Assembly (NCBI GenBank): GCA_019637675.1 | Contig: JAHBVE010000001.1 | Coordinates: 1-64,000 of the forward strand | Source of the DNA: Anaerolineales bacterium | GTDB taxonomy: Bacteria; Chloroflexota; Anaerolineae; Anaerolineales; UBA11579 | Direction of reading: 5' to 3' | Length of the DNA: 64,000 bases | In this document: one piece after another, positions 1-7,697 of the stretch | Layout: the number at the start of each line of letters is the position of its first letter | Position numbering within the stretch: the first letter of the stretch is position 1 | The notes under the pieces: model-generated | What the model was told of the DNA's origin: nothing | Databases searched by the model: none | The model's input: only the letters and a program-made list of their open reading frames with translations | Program-made: the position numbers and the translations under genes

Positions 1-88
1 GGTGGCGCTGGAGCAGGGCTCCAAGTTCGCCATTCGTGAAGGCGGCCTGACCGTGGGTGCTGGCGTCATCACCCAGATCTTGGAATAA
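1..88 (+). CDS. tuf: Elongation factor Tu, C-terminal end (partial)
   Basis: Only the last 28 residues are present; the reading frame begins at base 2 and ends with TAA at 86-88. The tail reads like the conserved EF-Tu domain III end (KFAIREGG, TVGAGVI, then a terminal ILE). EF-Tu is the GTPase that carries aminoacyl-tRNA to the ribosome. The genes that follow (rpmG, tRNA-Trp, secE, nusG, rplK) are its classic bacterial neighbours, which supports the call despite the short fragment. Confidence 0.93.
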   Translation, partial: VALEQGSKFAIREGGLTVGAGVITQILE

Positions 89-120
89 CCAAGTCAATAC
101 GACTGGTTTAGGAGTTTTAC

Positions 121-288
121 ATGGCTGGTAAGAAAGGCGTGCGTGTAGTTATCACTCTGGAGTGCACTGAGTGCCGTGAGCGCAACTACACCTCTGAGAA
201 GAGTCGCCGTAATGATCAAGCGCGGCTGGAAATGAAGAAGTTCTGCCCGCGCTGCAAGGGCCATCGCCTGCACCGCGAAACCAAGTAG
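121..288 (+). CDS. rpmG: 50S ribosomal protein L33
   Basis: A 55-residue protein, the usual size of L33, in the large ribosomal subunit near the E site. It has two Cys pairs, C15-x2-C18 and C42-x2-C45, forming the zinc-ribbon variant of the family, and the typical RNYxxxKxRRN segment. The ATG at 121 follows an AGGAG-like site (110-114). It is shorter than most gene-calling cutoffs. It lies 32 bases after tuf and is followed by tRNA-Trp. Confidence 0.93.
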   Translation: MAGKKGVRVVITLECTECRERNYTSEKSRRNDQARLEMKKFCPRCKGHRLHRETK

Positions 289-325
289 TTTTCCAGGTGC
301 GCGCCGTATGGCGCGCACCTGGCTT

Positions 326-398
326 AGGCGAGTAGCTCAATTGGCAGAGCACCGGTCTCCAAAACCGGGGGTTGCGGGTTCGATTCCTGTCTCGCCTG
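326..398 (+). tRNA. trnW: tRNA-Trp (anticodon CCA)
   Basis: Acceptor arms AGGCGAG (326-332) and CTCGCCT (391-397) pair perfectly, with discriminator G at 398. The anticodon stem CCGGT/ACCGG encloses the loop CTCCAAA, placing anticodon CCA at 359-361. The T arm carries GGTTCGATTCC. The terminal CCA is not encoded. tRNA-Trp between rpmG and secE is a common bacterial arrangement, and here it is embedded in a protein-coding transcript. Confidence 0.96.
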
Positions 399-447
399 CC
401 TGAAACCAAGCACAAACAGCATAGCTGTTTGTATGAAGGAGATTGGC

Positions 448-657
448 ATGACTAACCAAACTCAGGTTCGCCAACCCAACGCCATCCAGCGTTGGTTCCG
501 TGAAACCACTGCTGAGTTGCGCAAGGTATCCTGGCCCACTCGCCCTGAGGCGTTGGCGCTCACGCGCATCGTGATCATTGTCATGATCATTATGGCCATC
601 ATCCTGGGTGGGCTGGACACTTTGTTCGGTAGCTTTTTCCGCTGGCTGTTGTACTAG
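448..657 (+). CDS. secE: Preprotein translocase subunit SecE
   Basis: A 69-residue single-span SecE: an amphipathic stretch (WFRETTAELRKVSWPTRPEA) followed by one membrane helix (about residues 36-60). SecE clamps SecY in the translocon. The WPT/WPS motif is diagnostic of the family. An upstream in-frame ATG at 433 is possible, but GAAGGAG (435-441) lies six bases before the ATG at 448, so 448 is the better start. nusG follows 24 bases downstream, the conserved order. Confidence 0.93.
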   Translation: MTNQTQVRQPNAIQRWFRETTAELRKVSWPTRPEALALTRIVIIVMIIMAIILGGLDTLFGSFFRWLLY

Positions 658-681
658 AGGCCGGCAGTAGGGTAATAAACC

Positions 682-1587
682 ATGTCAGAAGAATTTGAGT
701 CGGCGGAAGCCCCATTGACGCCGCAAGATAGCGAGCCGCAGCCAGAGGAAACGATGGCTGACAGCCAGCCTCCCCAGGCTGAGCCTGAGGCCGCGCCTGA
801 GGAACAGACCCCCGCAGAGGTTGAATCTCCCGCGGAGGAGTCCCCGGTCGTTGAACCAGTAGCTGAGGAGCCTGCTGCCGAAGAGGCTGCGGTCGCCGAG
901 GAGGCCGCGGTCGAAGAGCCTGTGGCATCCGAGCCGGAGCCCGTTCAGGAAGAGAAGCCGCGCCCGCAGAGCACGCGCCGCATGGCTGACGAATTCTCCC
1001 GCGATGGCGGCGATGATGTGCCTGACTTCAGCCAGGTTCCCACGGTCGAAGGCGAGCACGCCGATGGCCGGGCCTGGTATGTGGTGCACTGCTACTCGGG
1101 TTACGAGAACAAGGTGCGCCACAACCTGGAGCAGCGCATCGAGTCGATGGGCATGAAGAACCTCATCTTCGATGTGGTTGTGCCCACCGAAGAAGAGATT
1201 GAGGTCAAGGAAGGCAAGCGCCGCACCGTTGAGCGCCGCGTCTTCCCTGGCTACATATTGGTCAACATGATCCTGTCCGAAGAGTCCTGGTACGTGGTGC
1301 GCAATACGCCCGGCGTTACCAGCTTTGTCGGCCAGGGCAACACCCCGCTGCCCCTGCGCCCAGAAGAGGTCTCGCTGATCGTCAAGCGCATGGAAGCCGA
1401 GGCGCCGCGCATCAAGGTCACCTTCAAGCAGGGTGAGCGCGTGCGCATTGTGGATGGTCCGTTCAACGATTTCCGCGGCACGGTCTCGGAGATCGATATG
1501 GAGCGCGCCAAGGTGCGCGTGATGGTCAACTTCTTCGGACGTGAAACCCCCGTGGAGTTGGACTTTTTGCAAGTCGAGAAAGCGTAG
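682..1587 (+). CDS. nusG: Transcription termination/antitermination factor NusG with a long acidic N-terminal extension
   Basis: Residues about 128-301 are a full NusG: NGN domain beginning RAWYVVHCYSGYE, the FPGYILV motif, then a KOW domain (GERVRIVDGPFNDFRGTV). NusG binds RNA polymerase and couples it to Rho or the ribosome. Residues 1-125 are unusual: a low-complexity Glu/Ala/Pro-rich acidic tail (runs of EEPAAEEAAVAEE type) with no recognisable fold, making the protein 301 residues instead of about 180. Extensions of this kind are known in some actinobacterial NusG/Spt5 proteins. It is cotranscribed with secE. Confidence 0.93.
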   Translation: MSEEFESAEAPLTPQDSEPQPEETMADSQPPQAEPEAAPEEQTPAEVESPAEESPVVEPVAEEPAAEEAAVAEEAAVEEPVASEPEPVQEEKPRPQSTRRMADEFSRDGGDDVPDFSQVPTVEGEHADGRAWYVVHCYSGYENKVRHNLEQRIESMGMKNLIFDVVVPTEEEIEVKEGKRRTVERRVFPGYILVNMILSEESWYVVRNTPGVTSFVGQGNTPLPLRPEEVSLIVKRMEAEAPRIKVTFKQGERVRIVDGPFNDFRGTVSEIDMERAKVRVMVNFFGRETPVELDFLQVEKA

Positions 1588-1595
1588 CGAATTTT

Positions 1596-1681
1596 GTGGG
1601 AGAGGTGCGCTGCCGAAAGGCAGCGCGGGCAAAGCGCCGCCTCCGGCGGATGCTTCGCCCCAATGGCCTCGCTAAGACCAC
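1596..1681 (+). promoter_or_regulatory. L1-binding mRNA leader, copy A, upstream of rplK
   Basis: The RNA closes as GUGG (1596-1599) with CCAC (1678-1681), then an asymmetric internal loop GA / GCUAAGA (1600-1601 and 1671-1677), then GAGG/CCUC (1602-1605 with 1667-1670), enclosing two hairpins, one being GCGCUGCC-GAAA-GGCAGCGC. Two helices separated by a short GA and a purine-rich GxUAAGA strand resemble the known ribosomal protein L1 recognition site on its mRNA. L1 would repress translation of rplK/rplA. Copy B at 2124-2192 shares the core with compensatory differences. Confidence 0.75.
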
Positions 1682-1694
1682 TTAGGAGAAAAGA

Positions 1695-2120
1695 ATGGCA
1701 AAGAAACTGAAAGCAGTAGTGACAGTACGCATTGAGGCTGGCAAAGCCAGCCCGGCGCCGCCGATCGGTCCGGCTATGGCTGGCCACGGCATCAACCTGA
1801 TGGGCTTCTGCAAGGAATACAACGCTCGCACGGCTAACCGCCCGGGCGACATTATTCCGGCTGAGGTATCCATCTACACGGATGGTTCGTTCACCTTCAT
1901 CCTGAAGACCCCGCCCGCCTCGACCCTGTTGGCCAAGGCCGCAGGCGCCGCCAAGGGCGCCGGTGAGCCCAACCGCCAGAAGGTTGGCGAGGTAACCCGC
2001 GCTCAGGTGCGTGAGATCGCTGAGATCAAGATGCCTGACCTGAATGCGAACACGATCGAAGCGGCAATGAAGCAGATCGAGGGTACTGCCCGCAACATGG
2101 GCATCACCGTCGTTGACTAG
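1695..2120 (+). CDS. rplK: 50S ribosomal protein L11
   Basis: A 141-residue L11, full length. It shows the N-terminal [24 protein letters not shown] signature in the variant form and the C-terminal rRNA-binding domain ending [14 protein letters not shown]11 binds the GTPase-associated centre of 23S rRNA and is needed for the stringent response. The ATG at 1695 follows AGGAG (1684-1688). It lies just after L1 leader A and 3 bases before leader B, so both leaders probably govern the rplK-rplA pair. Confidence 0.97.
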   Translation: MAKKLKAVVTVRIEAGKASPAPPIGPAMAGHGINLMGFCKEYNARTANRPGDIIPAEVSIYTDGSFTFILKTPPASTLLAKAAGAAKGAGEPNRQKVGEVTRAQVREIAEIKMPDLNANTIEAAMKQIEGTARNMGITVVD

Positions 2121-2123
2121 TTA

Positions 2124-2192
2124 GTGGGAGAGTGCGGCGCAGAGCGCCGCGGGCCAATGCTACGCATTGGCCACCAGGCTCGATAAGACCAC
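2124..2192 (+). promoter_or_regulatory. L1-binding mRNA leader, copy B, between rplK and rplA
   Basis: Closing helix GUGG (2124-2127) with CCAC (2189-2192); internal loop GA (2128-2129) opposite GAUAAGA (2182-2188); helix GAG/CUC (2130-2132 with 2179-2181); two enclosed hairpins, GCGGCGC-AGA-GCGCCGC-like and GGCCAAUGC-UAC-GCAUUGGCC. The core is the same as copy A while the enclosed hairpins are unrelated in sequence but keep their pairing, which is good evidence for RNA structure. It lies immediately 5' of the rplA Shine-Dalgarno site (AAGGAG, 2194-2199). Confidence 0.78.
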
Positions 2193-2203
2193 GAAGGAGA
2201 AAG

Positions 2204-2929
2204 ATGGCTAAAAAAGGCAAGAAGTACCAGGCAGTAGCCGCTAAGGTGGCTGAGAAGGATTACTCCCCCAAGGAGGCCCTGCAGCTCGCCAAGGAGACCG
2301 CCTACACTAAGTTCGATCCCACGGTCGAGGTGCACATTCGCCTCAATGTGGACCCCCGCAAGGCGGACGAGCAGGTGCGCGATGTTGTCATCCTGCCGCA
2401 CGGCTTGGGCAAGACCATCCGCGTGCTGGTGTTCGCCCAGGGCGAGGCCGCCAAGGCCGCCCGCGATGCCGGCGCCGATGCAGTGGCCGACGATGATGAA
2501 ACCTTGAAGAAGATCTCCAACGGCTGGCTGGATTTTGACGTTGCCCTCTCCATGCAGGAGATGATGGGCAACCTCGGTAAGAGCGGTTTGGCGCGTGTGC
2601 TCGGCCCGCGTGGCCTCATGCCCAACCCCAAGGCTGGCACCGTAGTCGCTTCGCCGGATGACCTGCCGCGTGCCATCCGCGAGGCCAAGGCTGGCCGCGT
2701 GGAATTCCGCGTAGACAGCACCGGCAACCTGCATGTGCCTATCGGCAAGGCTTCCTTTGAGCCTGAGAAGCTGCAGGAGAACTTCAGCGCTCTGCTGGAT
2801 GCGGTGGTGAAAGCCCGCCCCTCTGGCGTGAAGGGCGTGTATGTGCGCCGCGTATCGGTCAACGCCACGATGGGCCCCTCGATCAAAGTGGATACGTACC
2901 AGGCGATCAACCCTGGTGTAGCTGCGTAA
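2204..2929 (+). CDS. rplA: 50S ribosomal protein L1
   Basis: A 241-residue L1. The family signature around [20 protein letters not shown] is intact, and the C-terminal domain ([18 protein letters not shown] ... [21 protein letters not shown]) is complete. L1 forms the mobile stalk at the ribosomal E site and is the usual repressor of its own operon. The open frame extends upstream to 2132 through leader B, but AAGGAG followed by ATG at 2204 and the MAKKGKKY start fix the real N terminus. Confidence 0.97.
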   Translation: MAKKGKKYQAVAAKVAEKDYSPKEALQLAKETAYTKFDPTVEVHIRLNVDPRKADEQVRDVVILPHGLGKTIRVLVFAQGEAAKAARDAGADAVADDDETLKKISNGWLDFDVALSMQEMMGNLGKSGLARVLGPRGLMPNPKAGTVVASPDDLPRAIREAKAGRVEFRVDSTGNLHVPIGKASFEPEKLQENFSALLDAVVKARPSGVKGVYVRRVSVNATMGPSIKVDTYQAINPGVAA

Positions 2930-2960
2930 TCCGGCTGTTATTTTGGCCGTGTAGTACAAT

Positions 2961-3047
2961 GTAGTTAGCTTTCGCTCTACCAAAGACAGCAGGCGTCGTG
3001 TGCGCAACCGCACAAGGCTTAATCCCCTGCCGAGGTAAGGGCTTGAC
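2961..3047 (+). promoter_or_regulatory. L10 (rplJ) autoregulatory leader
   Basis: The core AAGACAGCAGGCG (2983-2995), a hairpin GUGUGCGCAACCGCAC, then GGCUUAAUCCCCUGCCGAGGU (ending 3036) match the conserved bacterial L10 leader, with GCAGG/CCUGC pairing across the element. L10 in complex with L7/L12 binds such leaders to repress rplJL. A TACAAT at 2955-2960 could be the -10 box of a dedicated promoter, but no good -35 was found. Confidence 0.85.
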
Positions 3048-3068
3048 CGTAGTTCTGTTTGACTGCGT

Positions 3069-3110
3069 AAAAGTCTTTGCTTCGATTTTCTGGAGCAAAG
3101 ACTTTTTGTT
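3069..3110 (+). terminator. Attenuator-like hairpin before rplJ
   Basis: AAAAGTCTTTGCT (3069-3081) pairs perfectly over 13 bases with AGCAAAGACTTTT (3094-3106) and runs into a T tract (3103-3107, GTTT). It sits between the L10 leader and the rplJ Shine-Dalgarno site AGGAGG (3112-3117), so it can act as an intrinsic attenuator that reads L10 occupancy. The role is inferred from structure and position. Confidence 0.75.
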
Positions 3111-3122
3111 TAGGAGGTAAGT

Positions 3123-3647
3123 TTGGCGCTTTCAAAGGAAAAGAAGCAAAGCATCTCTGCGCAGTACGAGCAGTGGCTGGGCGACGCGGAAGCTGTGTTC
3201 CTGACCGAATACAGTGGCCTTTCCATGCCCGCTTTTGATGAATTGCGCAAGCGCATCCGCGAAGTCGGTGGCGAATTCCACGTGATCAAGAACACGCTGG
3301 GCCGCCGCGCTTTCAAGGCTGCTGGTTTCGATGTCCCCGAAGCTGACCTGTTGGGCAGCACGGCCATCGGCCTGGCGTTCTCGGATGCTCCTGGCGTAGC
3401 CAAGGCGCTCTCAGACTTTGCCAAAGATCAGGAAGCCGTGAAGATCAAATCCGGTTTCCTGGGCAAAGACTATCTGAGCAAGCAAGATGTAAGCCGCCTG
3501 GCCACCCTGCCGGCCCTGCCTGTTGTGCGCAGCCAGTTCCTGGCGCTGCTCAACACGCCCGCCACGCAGTTGGTGCGCTTGCTCAATGAGCCTGGTCGCC
3601 GTGTGGCCCAGGTCATCAAAACCAATGCTGAAAAAGCAACGGCATAA
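3123..3647 (+). CDS. rplJ: 50S ribosomal protein L10
   Basis: A 174-residue L10 that anchors the L7/L12 dimers to the ribosomal stalk. It carries the N-terminal rRNA-binding half (SAQYEQWLGDAEAVFLTEYSGL, ELRKRIREVGGEFHVIKNTLGRRA) and a helical C-terminal tail that binds L7/L12. The start is TTG at 3123, five bases after a strong AGGAGG; there is no in-frame ATG nearby that would preserve the conserved N terminus. The unusual start may add to the tight control from the leader. Confidence 0.95.
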   Translation: MALSKEKKQSISAQYEQWLGDAEAVFLTEYSGLSMPAFDELRKRIREVGGEFHVIKNTLGRRAFKAAGFDVPEADLLGSTAIGLAFSDAPGVAKALSDFAKDQEAVKIKSGFLGKDYLSKQDVSRLATLPALPVVRSQFLALLNTPATQLVRLLNEPGRRVAQVIKTNAEKATA

Positions 3648-3685
3648 CAAAACAAACATACTGAATATCTAAGGAGATATTGAAA

Positions 3686-4063
3686 ATGGCTGATCTTAGC
3701 AAATTGGTAGAAGAGTTGGGCAAGCTGACCGTTGTGGAAGCTGCCGAGTTGGTTTCCAAGCTCGAAGAGGCTTGGGGTGTTTCCGCGGCTGCCCCGGTGG
3801 CCGTGGCTGCTGCTCCCGCTGGCGGCGCTGCTCCCGCAGCCGCTGAGGAGAAGACCGAGTTCGACGTGTTCGTGAAGGATGCTGGCCCGAAGAAGATCGA
3901 GGTCATCAAGGTTATCCGCCAGCTCACCAACATGGGCCTGAAGGAAGCCAAGGACATGGCCGAGGCCGGCAACGCCAAGGTTCTCGAAGCTGTTGGCAAG
4001 GAAGCCGCCAACGACGCCAAGTCCAAGCTGGAAGCCGCTGGTGCGGTCGTCGAGCTGAAGTAA
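3686..4063 (+). CDS. rplL: 50S ribosomal protein L7/L12
   Basis: A 125-residue L7/L12: N-terminal dimerisation helices, an Ala/Pro/Gly-rich hinge (about 35-55) and the C-terminal factor-binding domain ([21 protein letters not shown] ... [10 protein letters not shown]). It recruits translation GTPases to the stalk. A TTG at 3680 is in frame, but AAGGAG (3671-3676) lies nine bases before the ATG at 3686, and MADLSK is the conserved start. A terminator follows directly; rpoB/rpoC, often next in bacteria, are absent here. Confidence 0.97.
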   Translation: MADLSKLVEELGKLTVVEAAELVSKLEEAWGVSAAAPVAVAAAPAGGAAPAAAEEKTEFDVFVKDAGPKKIEVIKVIRQLTNMGLKEAKDMAEAGNAKVLEAVGKEAANDAKSKLEAAGAVVELK

Positions 4064-4081
4064 CTCTGGCTCTACTGGAAG

Positions 4082-4113
4082 AAAAAAGCACGGCCGTCAG
4101 GCCGTGCTTTTTT
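4082..4113 (+). terminator. Intrinsic terminator of the rplJL operon
   Basis: GCACGGCC (4088-4095), loop GTCA, GGCCGTGC (4100-4107), flanked by A and T runs (T 4108-4113). It closes the rplJ-rplL transcript. The opposite-strand gene ends inside it at 4097, so it may also serve that gene. Confidence 0.9.
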
Positions 4114-4741
4114 GTTTGCCGGCTGCCACCCGCTGGTACACCCAGCGGGTGGAGCTGATCGCCGCGGTCAGCAGGAACAGGCTGAGCAGCGTACCCTCAC
4201 GGGCGTAGAAGGGGATCTTGTAGATCAGCGACAGGCTGACCGACGCCAGAACCGAGATCACATCCACCGCATAGCGGAACTTTGCGAAGGCGATCCCCGT
4301 TAACTTACTCAGCTCGTCGCATGTGTTTTCTACCGGGAAGGTGATCGTCTTGAGATTCAGCACCATGCCGGTTGAAATGCCGCCGATCAGCGTACCGGCT
4401 ACCAGCAAACCAAGCCGCTCGAAATAGCTGCCTGGCGCAAGGTCGGCGAAGACCTGGTATGTGAAGAAGTCGATCACGCGGCCCAGGCACAGCAAGGCCA
4501 GCACCTGCACGAGATAGCGGCCGGGATAACGAAAGCGGGTCAGGCTGGCGTAGGCCAGGGTGAAGGCGAGATTGACCAGGATCGTCACCAGGCCAACGTT
4601 CACCTGGAACACGGCGGCCAGGGCCACATTGGCGGCGTTGAAGCTGCTCACGCCGATGCCGCCCACGATGGTGAGGCTGATGCCCATGCCGGTCAGGCCA
4701 TAGAACATCAACGAAAGGAGAAGACGTACGAATCTTTGCAT
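4097..4741 (-). CDS. YitT/YczE-like integral membrane protein
   Basis: A 214-residue hydrophobic protein with about five membrane spans. The start (MFYGLTGMGISLTIVGGIGVSSFNA) and the later ETCDELSKLTGIAFAKFRYAVD region resemble the YczE/YyaS/YitT group of bacterial membrane proteins, whose function is unknown. No convincing Shine-Dalgarno site precedes its ATG. It points away from the response regulator gene at 4864, sharing an AT-rich intergenic region of 122 bases. Family assignment is from pattern recognition. Confidence 0.65.
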   Translation of the reverse strand: MQRFVRLLLSLMFYGLTGMGISLTIVGGIGVSSFNAANVALAAVFQVNVGLVTILVNLAFTLAYASLTRFRYPGRYLVQVLALLCLGRVIDFFTYQVFADLAPGSYFERLGLLVAGTLIGGISTGMVLNLKTITFPVENTCDELSKLTGIAFAKFRYAVDVISVLASVSLSLIYKIPFYAREGTLLSLFLLTAAISSTRWVYQRVAAGKQKSTA

Positions 4742-4863
4742 AAGGGTGTAAGTACGGTTGCGCAGAGGTACTTTGCGCCGGATGTCACGTTTAGTTGCTA
4801 CTCACCTTTATTAATCTTTGCGTACGCTATGATATAGTGAAAATTAATCTTCGGAGAGCAAAT

Positions 4864-5541
4864 ATGGCGGCTCGAATACTGGTAATTGAAGACGACGAGG
4901 CCATTTTGGCGTTCCTGCGGCGTGGCCTCGGATATGAAGGCTACGAGGTTGAGACAGCGGATACAGGCCAAAAGGGGCTTGCCTTGGCAGGCGGTAACCG
5001 GCCTGACCTGGTGGTGCTGGACTGGATGCTCCCGGGCATGGATGGCCTTGAGGTGTGCAAACGTCTGCGCGCCATGGGCAAGATTCCCATCTTGATGCTA
5101 ACGGCCAAGGATTCGGTCAACGACCGCGTCCAGGGCCTGGATGCCGGGGCCGATGACTACATGGTCAAGCCCTTTAATCTGGACGAGCTGCTGGCCCGCA
5201 TCCGTGCCCTGCTGCGCCGTACCCAGACCCCCAAAGAGAAGTCCTATAGCTTCGGCGATCTGATCCTGGACACCGGCACTCGCCGCGCCCAGCGCGGCGA
5301 GCGTGTGATCGACCTGACCGCCAAGGAATATGAACTCCTCGAGCTGTTCATGCGCAACCCGCGCCAGGTGCTGACCCGCGAGCAGATCTACGACAACGTG
5401 TGGGGCTACGACTTCGGCGGCGAAAGCAACATCATCGAAGTCTATGTGCGCTACCTGCGCCAAAAGTTGGAGGTGGGCAAGGAAACCCGCCTGCTGCACA
5501 CTGTGCGCGGCATGGGCTACGTTCTGCGTGAAGATGAGTAA
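4864..5541 (+). CDS. OmpR/PhoB-family response regulator
   Basis: A 225-residue regulator. The receiver domain (1-115) has the acidic pair EDDE at the start, the phospho-acceptor Asp in [12 protein letters not shown] and the Lys in VKPF. The C-terminal winged helix (125-225) has the [25 protein letters not shown] recognition region and ends [10 protein letters not shown]. An upstream extension of the frame exists, but GGAGAG (4852-4857) places the start at ATG 4864. The histidine kinase ATG follows the stop codon with no gap, so the two form a translationally coupled pair. Confidence 0.95.
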   Translation: MAARILVIEDDEAILAFLRRGLGYEGYEVETADTGQKGLALAGGNRPDLVVLDWMLPGMDGLEVCKRLRAMGKIPILMLTAKDSVNDRVQGLDAGADDYMVKPFNLDELLARIRALLRRTQTPKEKSYSFGDLILDTGTRRAQRGERVIDLTAKEYELLELFMRNPRQVLTREQIYDNVWGYDFGGESNIIEVYVRYLRQKLEVGKETRLLHTVRGMGYVLREDE

Positions 5542-7017
5542 ATGTCTTTACGCGCCCGCCTGACCCTTTACTACACCATCGTATTGGGGGCCGTACTGGT
5601 CCTCTTTGGCTTTGCCGTCTATGGCCTGATCTCGGTCGTACAGATGCGCCAGGTGGATAGCGCCTTGGAGCGCGCCGCCAGAGATTTGCTATTTGTCGCC
5701 CGGGTGGATGACCAGGGCGACATTATTTTTATCCAGCGGGTAGCCTTCGACTCGAGCGTCATCACTCAGGTATGGAACACGGACGGGCAGATGGTTGGCG
5801 TGACCCAGACCATAGACCCGCAGAGTCCCTTCATGCAGCCGCTGGATGCGGCTGCCATGGAGAGTGAAGACCGCACGTTCACCAGCGTGGCCGTGGGGGG
5901 CATCCCCTACCGCGTCCTCACCGTGCCGTTGCACTCCAATGGGGAGCGCGTTGGCGTGCTGCAAAGTGGCTCCTCGCTCAGCATCTTCGAGGCTCTGCGC
6001 ACGGATCTGGTGCGCTACCTGATCCTGCTCAGTGGCATCGGTATTCTCATCGCCGGCGGCGTGGGCTTGGTAACCGGGCGCCGGGCGCTGGCGCCGCTGG
6101 CCACCGTTACCGATACGGCGCTGCAGATCACGCGTGCTGATGACCTCTCGCGACGCATCCCGCCGCCCTCTGACCCCGAAGATGAAGTCGGCCGTCTCAT
6201 AACAGCGTTCAACGACACCCTGGGGCGCCTGGAGAAGCTGTTCCTGACCCAGCGCCGCTTCGTGGCCGATATCGGCCATGAGCTGCGCACGCCGCTCACT
6301 GTGGTGCGCGGCAACCTGGACCTGATGCGCCGCATGGGCAGCATGGATGAGGAATCCATGCACAGCATCGAGCAGGAGGTCGTGCGCCTCTCGCGCATGG
6401 TGGAAGACCTGCTGGTGCTGGCCCAGGCCGAATCGGGCAAGCTGCCGATGGACCGCCGCCGCGTGGAACTCGATAGCCTGATGCTCGAAACCCTCCACCA
6501 GGTGCGCGTGCTGGCCGGCGAGAATGTAAAGCTGGAGATCGGCAAGATCGATCAGGTATTGGTGTGCGGTGACCGTGACCGTTTGCGCCAGGTGTTGCTG
6601 AACTTGATGGCGAACGCCATCAAGTACACCAAACCGGGCGGCGTGGTGACCGTCAGCCTCTCCAAGGATGAGACCGGCACCAAACTGGCGGTGAAAGATA
6701 CCGGCCTCGGCATCCCGGCAGAGGATCTGCCGCATGTGTTCGAGCGCTTTTACCGCGGCGACAAATCGCGTTCACGCAGCAAGAATGGCGCAGGCTTCGG
6801 GCTGGGGCTCTCGATCGCGTACTGGATCGTACGTAACCACGGCGGCGATATCGAGGTCAAGTCCCGCGTCAACCGCGGCAGCACCTTCACTGTACGCCTG
6901 CCGCTGGCCGACGAGAACTGCCCCGACGCTACGTCTGAGCTGCGGCTGAACACGCCGTTCCCGGCGAAAGAAACTACGGAGCCGCAGCCCGGCGCTCAGC
7001 CTGAGCGCACAAGCTAG
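5542..7017 (+). CDS. Two-component sensor histidine kinase with HAMP domain
   Basis: A 491-residue membrane kinase. TM1 is at about 12-34 and TM2 at about 158-178, enclosing an extracytoplasmic sensor of about 120 residues. HAMP follows (180-232), then the phospho-acceptor His246 in IGHELRTPLTVVRG, the N box (NLMANAIKY), the G1/F boxes (DTGLGIPAEDLPHVFERFYRGD) and G2 (GFGLGLSIAYWI). It has all residues of an active kinase. It presumably phosphorylates the adjacent response regulator. The signal is not predictable. Its 3' end overlaps the convergent transglycosylase gene by 44 bases. Confidence 0.95.
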   Translation: MSLRARLTLYYTIVLGAVLVLFGFAVYGLISVVQMRQVDSALERAARDLLFVARVDDQGDIIFIQRVAFDSSVITQVWNTDGQMVGVTQTIDPQSPFMQPLDAAAMESEDRTFTSVAVGGIPYRVLTVPLHSNGERVGVLQSGSSLSIFEALRTDLVRYLILLSGIGILIAGGVGLVTGRRALAPLATVTDTALQITRADDLSRRIPPPSDPEDEVGRLITAFNDTLGRLEKLFLTQRRFVADIGHELRTPLTVVRGNLDLMRRMGSMDEESMHSIEQEVVRLSRMVEDLLVLAQAESGKLPMDRRRVELDSLMLETLHQVRVLAGENVKLEIGKIDQVLVCGDRDRLRQVLLNLMANAIKYTKPGGVVTVSLSKDETGTKLAVKDTGLGIPAEDLPHVFERFYRGDKSRSRSKNGAGFGLGLSIAYWIVRNHGGDIEVKSRVNRGSTFTVRLPLADENCPDATSELRLNTPFPAKETTEPQPGAQPERTS

Positions 7018-7696
7018 CTCCGCCGGCGCCTAGCCATTCGGCCAGCACTGGGCTGTGGCTCCGCCCGGCCGCCGCGTCGGCGTAAATATTCTCCCCCCAA
7101 TATTGGTAATCACGTGTTTCCTGCGCCCAATCGGCGCGGGGGCGGCTGGCGCCATTGATGCCGCCGTTGTAGCCGGCCATGGCCATGCTGGCATTGTTAT
7201 CAAAATGGTTCAGTGAATTGCGCAAATAGTTGAGGCCGCGCTTGGCATTGGTGTCCGGCTCAAAGGCGTCTTCGCCTTCCGCAAAGTGATAGGGCATCAC
7301 CTGGAATAGTCCCTGCGCCCCGGCGCGGGAGAGCGCTTGCGGGTCACCGCAGGATTCGATCTGCATCACGGTGGCGACCAAGTTCGGGTCAAGCTGGTGC
7401 TCAGCGGCCCAGCGCAGGATCTGCGCTTCCCAGCGCAGCACCTGCGGGGTGAACAGCGGCGCCAGCTGCCCGCTGTAGGCTACGGGCGCCTCGGCAGCTT
7501 GGGCCGGGGGTTGGCTGGCGGGTGCACCGCCCTTACTGAGAAAGAAGGAGAAGGGCAGATTGAGCAGACCCCAGAACAGCAGCGCGCCGAACAATAAGGC
7601 GCTGACCGGAGGGAACAGCAAGACCGAGAGGCAGCCACTCGCCTGGCCTGCCTCTCGGTCTCGGTACTGCACGGAAGGAGAATTCCGCTGTTGCAC
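6974..7696 (-). CDS. Membrane-anchored lytic transglycosylase (SLT domain)
   Basis: A 240-residue protein with one N-terminal membrane span (about 25-53), a short Pro/Ala linker, and a goose-lysozyme/SLT-type domain. The catalytic Glu is E114 in VMQIESCGDP, followed by the GAQGLFQVMP and AGYNGG motifs of the family. It would cleave peptidoglycan glycan strands on the outer face of the membrane. The start is GTG at 7696, one base after the stop codon of the upstream 4-TM gene, so the two are translationally coupled. Confidence 0.85.
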   Translation of the reverse strand: MQQRNSPSVQYRDREAGQASGCLSVLLFPPVSALLFGALLFWGLLNLPFSFFLSKGGAPASQPPAQAAEAPVAYSGQLAPLFTPQVLRWEAQILRWAAEHQLDPNLVATVMQIESCGDPQALSRAGAQGLFQVMPYHFAEGEDAFEPDTNAKRGLNYLRNSLNHFDNNASMAMAGYNGGINGASRPRADWAQETRDYQYWGENIYADAAAGRSHSPVLAEWLGAGGASLCAQAERRAAAP

Positions 7697-7697
7697 G

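Noticed and set aside
4064..4863. rpoB/rpoC downstream of rplL
   Set aside because: A strong terminator and a convergent membrane gene follow; no RNA polymerase sequence is present.
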